Source of the DNA: Bacteroidota bacterium
Lineage (GTDB): Bacteria; Bacteroidota; Ignavibacteria; Tepidaquicellales; Tepidaquicellaceae
NCBI GenBank assembly: GCA_018266895.1
Contig: JAFDZQ010000019.1
Span: 42,760 to 92,333, forward strand
Length of the DNA: 49,574 nucleotides
Reading direction: 5' to 3'
The notes beneath the pieces are model-generated. The model was not told the DNA's origin, did no database searches, and saw only the letters and a list, made by a program, of their open reading frames with translations. How positions within the stretch are numbered: the stretch's first letter is position 1; each line of letters starts with the position of its first letter. Below are positions 46,269-49,574 of the stretch, one piece after another. A program made the translations under genes and the position numbers.

Positions 46269-47717
46269 TCAGATTTTGCTTTTATGTTTTTCTATATTCC
46301 TGATCATCCCGTCAAATACAAAAAAATGAAACGGTAAAAGTAAATACCAGTATAACCTTCCGGGTAATCCGTTGGGTCTGAATGTTGCAGTTTGCCGGAG
46401 AAATTGTTTATTATCTTTTTGTATAATTTTAAACTCAAGCCATGCTTCACCGGGAAGTTTCATCTCAGCGTAAAGCAAAAGCCTCTTAGATTCCCTGTCA
46501 GCTACTAAAACACGCCAGAAATCAAGAGCGTCGCCTGAAGTCAGTTTGTTCAGATTTGTTCTTCCTCTTCTGAGACCAACACCTCCTGATAGTTTATCTA
46601 AAAACCCCCGGATGCTCCAGAGTTTGTTCCCGTAATACCAGCCACGTTCTCCGCCTATGCTCCATATATTGTCAAGCACAATTTCAGGATTGTTGATTAT
46701 TTCAACTTCCTTTCTGTCCTTGAAACATCCGAATTCAGGGACCTGTATGTTTTCCGATAATGAACTGTAAGCCGAGCTTGTGACAAGCGAATCCTTCCAG
46801 CTTGAAAGAACCATATTCTGTTCAATCTTTTCAAAAGCCAGCTCGACGGATTTTTTGTAATTCATAGTTTCAATGTTCAGCATTTTCTGTAGTTCGTTGT
46901 CTTTGCATACTACTTCTATTTTCATACTTTCAACGAGATTTACCGCTAGCTTATAAGAAGTCGAAGTGACAAAATACAGCCAGTAAGATGAAAGTCTCGG
47001 ACTCATCACCGGAAGAATTAAAATATATCTTTTCAGTTTTCTGACTTCAGCATATTTCATCAAAACTTCTTTGTAAGTAAGAACTTCCGGTCCTCCTATG
47101 TCAAATGTTCCGTTGAAACTTTTTTCATTCAGCAAAACTCCGCAGAGAAACTTTATCACATCCCTTATCGCTATCGGCTGGCATTTTGTGTTCAGCCATT
47201 TAGGCGTTATCATCACAGGAAGCTTCTCCACAAGGTCACGGATTATTTCAAATGATGCGCTGCCGGAACCTACTATTATTCCGGCTCTCAGTATTGTTGC
47301 CGGAACCCTGCTTCCTTTAAGAATTTCTTCAACATTTTTTCTTGAAAGCAAATGCTCCGAAAGCTCCGGCGCATTTGCTATTCCGCTAAGATATATGATC
47401 TGCTGGCAACCGGTTTTATTTATGTATGCTGTGAAGTTCTTCGCGCAGTCAGTTTCGAATTCACTGAAATCACTTATAGACGAAGACATTGAATGTAAAA
47501 GATAATACGCGGCATCGAAATCCAAAGGAGCATTTTCCGGATCAACTTCTTTTAAAAAATCGACTTCAAAAAGGCTGACACTCTCTCCGTAAAACTCCTT
47601 CTTCTCAAAACGGTTCCTGTCCCTTACGCAGCATATCACATGATGCCCCTGCTCAATCAATGCGGGCAGAAGTCTTTTTCCTATGTATCCTGTGGACCCT
47701 GTAAGCAGTATTTTCAT
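46269..47717 (-). CDS. YbjT-like NAD(P)-binding protein with C-terminal DUF2867 domain
   Basis: The N-terminal ~300 residues are an atypical/extended SDR (NmrA-like) fold starting MKILLTGSTGYIGKRLLPAL, with the dinucleotide motif GSTGYIG and strands for sugar-nucleotide-like or quinone-like ligands (GSGSASFEIIRDLVEKLPVM, FDIGGPEVLTYKEVLM). The C-terminal ~150 residues match the DUF2867-type tail (WSIGGERGWYYGNKLWSIRG, LTSGDALDFWRVL, MKLPGEAWLEFKI, ending in a hydrophobic segment LYWYLLLPFHFFVF). The same fusion is seen in E. coli YbjT. The reaction is unknown; it may act on a lipid-soluble substrate because of the hydrophobic end. Confidence 0.88.
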   Translation of the reverse strand: MKILLTGSTGYIGKRLLPALIEQGHHVICCVRDRNRFEKKEFYGESVSLFEVDFLKEVDPENAPLDFDAAYYLLHSMSSSISDFSEFETDCAKNFTAYINKTGCQQIIYLSGIANAPELSEHLLSRKNVEEILKGSRVPATILRAGIIVGSGSASFEIIRDLVEKLPVMITPKWLNTKCQPIAIRDVIKFLCGVLLNEKSFNGTFDIGGPEVLTYKEVLMKYAEVRKLKRYILILPVMSPRLSSYWLYFVTSTSYKLAVNLVESMKIEVVCKDNELQKMLNIETMNYKKSVELAFEKIEQNMVLSSWKDSLVTSSAYSSLSENIQVPEFGCFKDRKEVEIINNPEIVLDNIWSIGGERGWYYGNKLWSIRGFLDKLSGGVGLRRGRTNLNKLTSGDALDFWRVLVADRESKRLLLYAEMKLPGEAWLEFKIIQKDNKQFLRQTATFRPNGLPGRLYWYLLLPFHFFVFDGMIRNIEKHKSKI

Positions 47718-47837
47718 TTTTATCAGTTATAAATTTCTTTCAGGATAAATACTTCTGTAATTTTGTTGTTAAAGAATTATATTTCTGAAAAGACCAATTA
47801 ATTTTTTGAATTATTTCACAGAAAATATCCCGTTTCT

Positions 47838-48284
47838 TCACACCTTCAGATAATAATAAAAATGCTCATCATCTTTTTCAAAACCAATCTTATCATAAAG
47901 TTTCTGTGCCGGAATGTTTGAAGAATGTGTTTCAAGCAATAATCCTGCTGCATTGGTTTCAGAAGCAAGATCTTTTGACCTCGCAATCAGAGCTTCAGCG
48001 ACCCCCTGTTTCCTGTAATCCTCATGAACATACAGATCATTAAGTATCCATATCCTTTTCATTCCTACCGATGTAAAAACCGGATAAAGCTGAACAAATC
48101 CCATCCCTTTGTTTGTGTCTTCATCCATCGCGAGAAATATAACGGATTCATTTTTGTTCATTCTTTCCGACAGAAAATCTCTTGCAGATTCAATATCAGA
48201 TTCCTGTTCATAGAACTGCCTGTAATGATCAAAAAGATATGCAGCTGTTTCGATATCTTCCGGAAAAGCTTTTCTGATTATCAT
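47838..48284 (-). CDS. GNAT-family N-acetyltransferase
   Basis: This 148-residue protein is a single-domain GNAT. Beta4 reads RIWILNDLYVHEDY and the acetyl-CoA loop YRKQGVAEALIARS (Q-x-x-x-A variant of motif A); the late motif HSSNIPAQKLYDKIGFEKDD has the usual Asn and Tyr. No signal peptide. It lies 9 bases before the end of the dehydrogenase gene's stop region on the same strand, so both may be co-transcribed. Substrate unknown. Confidence 0.9.
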   Translation of the reverse strand: MIIRKAFPEDIETAAYLFDHYRQFYEQESDIESARDFLSERMNKNESVIFLAMDEDTNKGMGFVQLYPVFTSVGMKRIWILNDLYVHEDYRKQGVAEALIARSKDLASETNAAGLLLETHSSNIPAQKLYDKIGFEKDDEHFYYYLKV

Positions 48285-48293
48285 GTCCCTGAA

Positions 48294-49574
48294 TTAATTT
48301 TGTAATTTTTCATAAACTGCTTTTGCGACATTCTGTCCGTCTAAGGCGGCAGAGATTATTCCACCCGCATAACCAGCTCCTTCACCGCATGGGAATAAAT
48401 TTTTGATTTCCGTATGTTCGTAAGTTTCACGGTTTCTTGGAATTCTTACAGGCGAACTGGTTCTCGATTCAGGTCCGACTATATTTGCTTCTTCTGTAAA
48501 ATATCCTCTCATCTTATTGCCGAAATGTCCCAATGCGGATTTTAATCTATCCGAAATAAAATCCGGTAGAAGATCGCTTATTATATGACTGTAAATCCCC
48601 GGAATGTATGAAGTCTTTCCCAATTCCGGAGAAATTTTTCCTTTCACAAAATCAGTCATTCTCTGCGCCGGTGCTTTCTGCGAGCCGTCACCTGCATTAA
48701 AAAATTTTCTTTCAGTCTCTTTCTGAAATTCAAGACCTGCCAGTTCTTTATGAAGTTCATATTCTGTCAGATCTTCATTTTCTATTGAAACTACAATTCC
48801 GGAATTAGCAAATTCAGAATCTCTTCCTGACATTGACATTCCGTTTACAACAATCTCGCCGGGCGATGTAGCCGCAGGAACTATCAAGCCTCCCGGACAC
48901 ATGCAAAAAGAGAATACTCCGCGTCCGTTGACCTGAGCTGTCAGTTTATAACTTGATGCCGGAAGAAATTTATCACGCGGATTTTGCTTGTACTGTATTT
49001 CATCAATCAACGCCTGAGGATGCTCTATGCGGATTCCCATTGCAAACGGCTTTGATTCAATCCTTATGCTTCTTTTCTTCAGCAGATAAAAAATATCCCG
49101 GGCTGAATGTCCTGTCGAAAGAATGAAGGCGTCTGCAAAAATTTCTCCTGAATCATTTATTACAATTCCCTTTAATTCATTTTCCCTGATGATGAAGTCT
49201 GTTAACCTGGAATTGAAATTAACTTCTCCGCCGTAATGAAGAATTGTTTCACGGATATTCTGCACAACTACAGGAAGTTTATTCGATCCAATGTGAGGAT
49301 GAGCGTCAATCAAAATATCGGACTTCGCGCCGTGTTCGACAAAGATCTTCAGAGCTTTATGGATGTCTCCGCGTTTGTGTGATCTTGTGTAAAGTTTTCC
49401 GTCCGAATAAGTGCCGGCTCCTCCTTCTCCGAAACAGTAATTTGAATCAGGATTGACTATGCTGAACTGCTGAATGGCTCTGAGATCGCGTCTGCGGCTT
49501 CTTACATCTTTTCCCCTGTCAAATATAACCGGCTTCATTCCGAGTTCGATCAGTTCAAGCGCAGCAAAATATCC
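48294..49574 (-). CDS. FAD-dependent dehydrogenase (COG2509-like), N-terminus beyond window
   Basis: This is a flavoprotein oxidoreductase of uncharacterised substrate. The frame is open to the right window edge: before the Met at 49538 it still reads GYFAALELIELG, i.e. the continuation of a dinucleotide-binding alpha-helix, so that Met is internal and the GxGxxG motif lies outside the window. Visible motifs include CFGEGGAGTYSDGKLYTR, an AFILSTGHSARDIF strand and the C-terminal FAD site LFPCGEGAGYAGGIISAALD, all typical of the uncharacterised FAD-dependent dehydrogenase group. About 427 residues are present, with roughly 90-100 missing. Gene neighbours give no pathway. Confidence 0.9.
   Translation of the reverse strand, partial: GYFAALELIELGMKPVIFDRGKDVRSRRRDLRAIQQFSIVNPDSNYCFGEGGAGTYSDGKLYTRSHKRGDIHKALKIFVEHGAKSDILIDAHPHIGSNKLPVVVQNIRETILHYGGEVNFNSRLTDFIIRENELKGIVINDSGEIFADAFILSTGHSARDIFYLLKKRSIRIESKPFAMGIRIEHPQALIDEIQYKQNPRDKFLPASSYKLTAQVNGRGVFSFCMCPGGLIVPAATSPGEIVVNGMSMSGRDSEFANSGIVVSIENEDLTEYELHKELAGLEFQKETERKFFNAGDGSQKAPAQRMTDFVKGKISPELGKTSYIPGIYSHIISDLLPDFISDRLKSALGHFGNKMRGYFTEEANIVGPESRTSSPVRIPRNRETYEHTEIKNLFPCGEGAGYAGGIISAALDGQNVAKAVYEKLQN

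Noticed and set aside
1293-49456. Many short antisense frames of 60-135 codons under long genes
   Set aside because: They lie wholly inside well-supported genes on the other strand or in another frame, lack domain signatures and have no consistent start context.

Overview
The window is AT-rich bacterial chromosome that looks like Ignavibacteria or another Chlorobi-group member of the Bacteroidota/FCB assemblage. Three things point there. Five large secreted proteins end in the NYPNPFNPxTxIxY-type sorting domain of type IX secretion (T9SS) cargo. SusC/CarboxypepD-type outer-membrane receptors are abundant. At least one clear promoter of the Bacteroidota form TTTG-N20-TAnnTTTG is present at 17.88 kb. 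I see no phage, IS element, CRISPR array, tRNA or rRNA. The placement is inferred from these features, not from a database search.

Layout. 0-0.8 kb: end of a DEDDh exonuclease/GIY-YIG fusion gene (minus strand). 1.2-10.4 kb: an envelope block on the plus strand with two tandem parvulin chaperones (one a lipoprotein, one SurA-like), a VWA-like membrane protein, a T9SS cargo protein and a translationally coupled outer-membrane barrel. 10.4-17.1 kb: a minus-strand block with one T9SS cargo protein and two TonB-dependent receptors, separated by an 85-bp tandem hairpin repeat. 17.4-19.4 kb: a small metal-handling locus of divergent small secreted proteins, two of them Cys-rich, plus a secreted HMA-domain protein. 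19.4-27.7 kb: GNAT, alpha/beta hydrolase and three further T9SS cargo genes, two of them with strong Shine-Dalgarno sites and terminators.

27.8-37 kb (minus strand): succinate dehydrogenase/fumarate reductase subunits B and A with an unrelated secreted protein gene between them and no membrane-anchor gene nearby; a trypsin-TPR protease; an enoyl-CoA hydratase; then a tightly coupled acyl-carrier-protein, SDR, AMP-ligase and AAC(3)-like acyltransferase operon that looks like a compact acyl-activation and N-acylation module. 37.1-37.9 kb: a HepT/MntA (HEPN/MNT) toxin-antitoxin pair bracketed by two copies of the same terminator-like sequence. 37.9-42.7 kb: a B12-dependent ribonucleotide reductase carrying a 401-residue LAGLIDADG intein placed exactly at a catalytic cysteine. 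43.2-45.8 kb: PhzF-like protein, an uncharacterised helical protein, FKBP-TPR isomerase and a cold-shock protein. 46.2 kb to the end: YbjT-like SDR/DUF2867 protein, GNAT, and an incomplete FAD-dependent dehydrogenase.

Most of the window is ordinary housekeeping and envelope biology. The parts most worth a second look are the structured 85-bp repeat between the two receptor genes, the divergent small-protein metal locus, the ACP/ligase/AAC(3) operon, the intein at the NrdJ active site, and the terminator-bracketed toxin-antitoxin pair.
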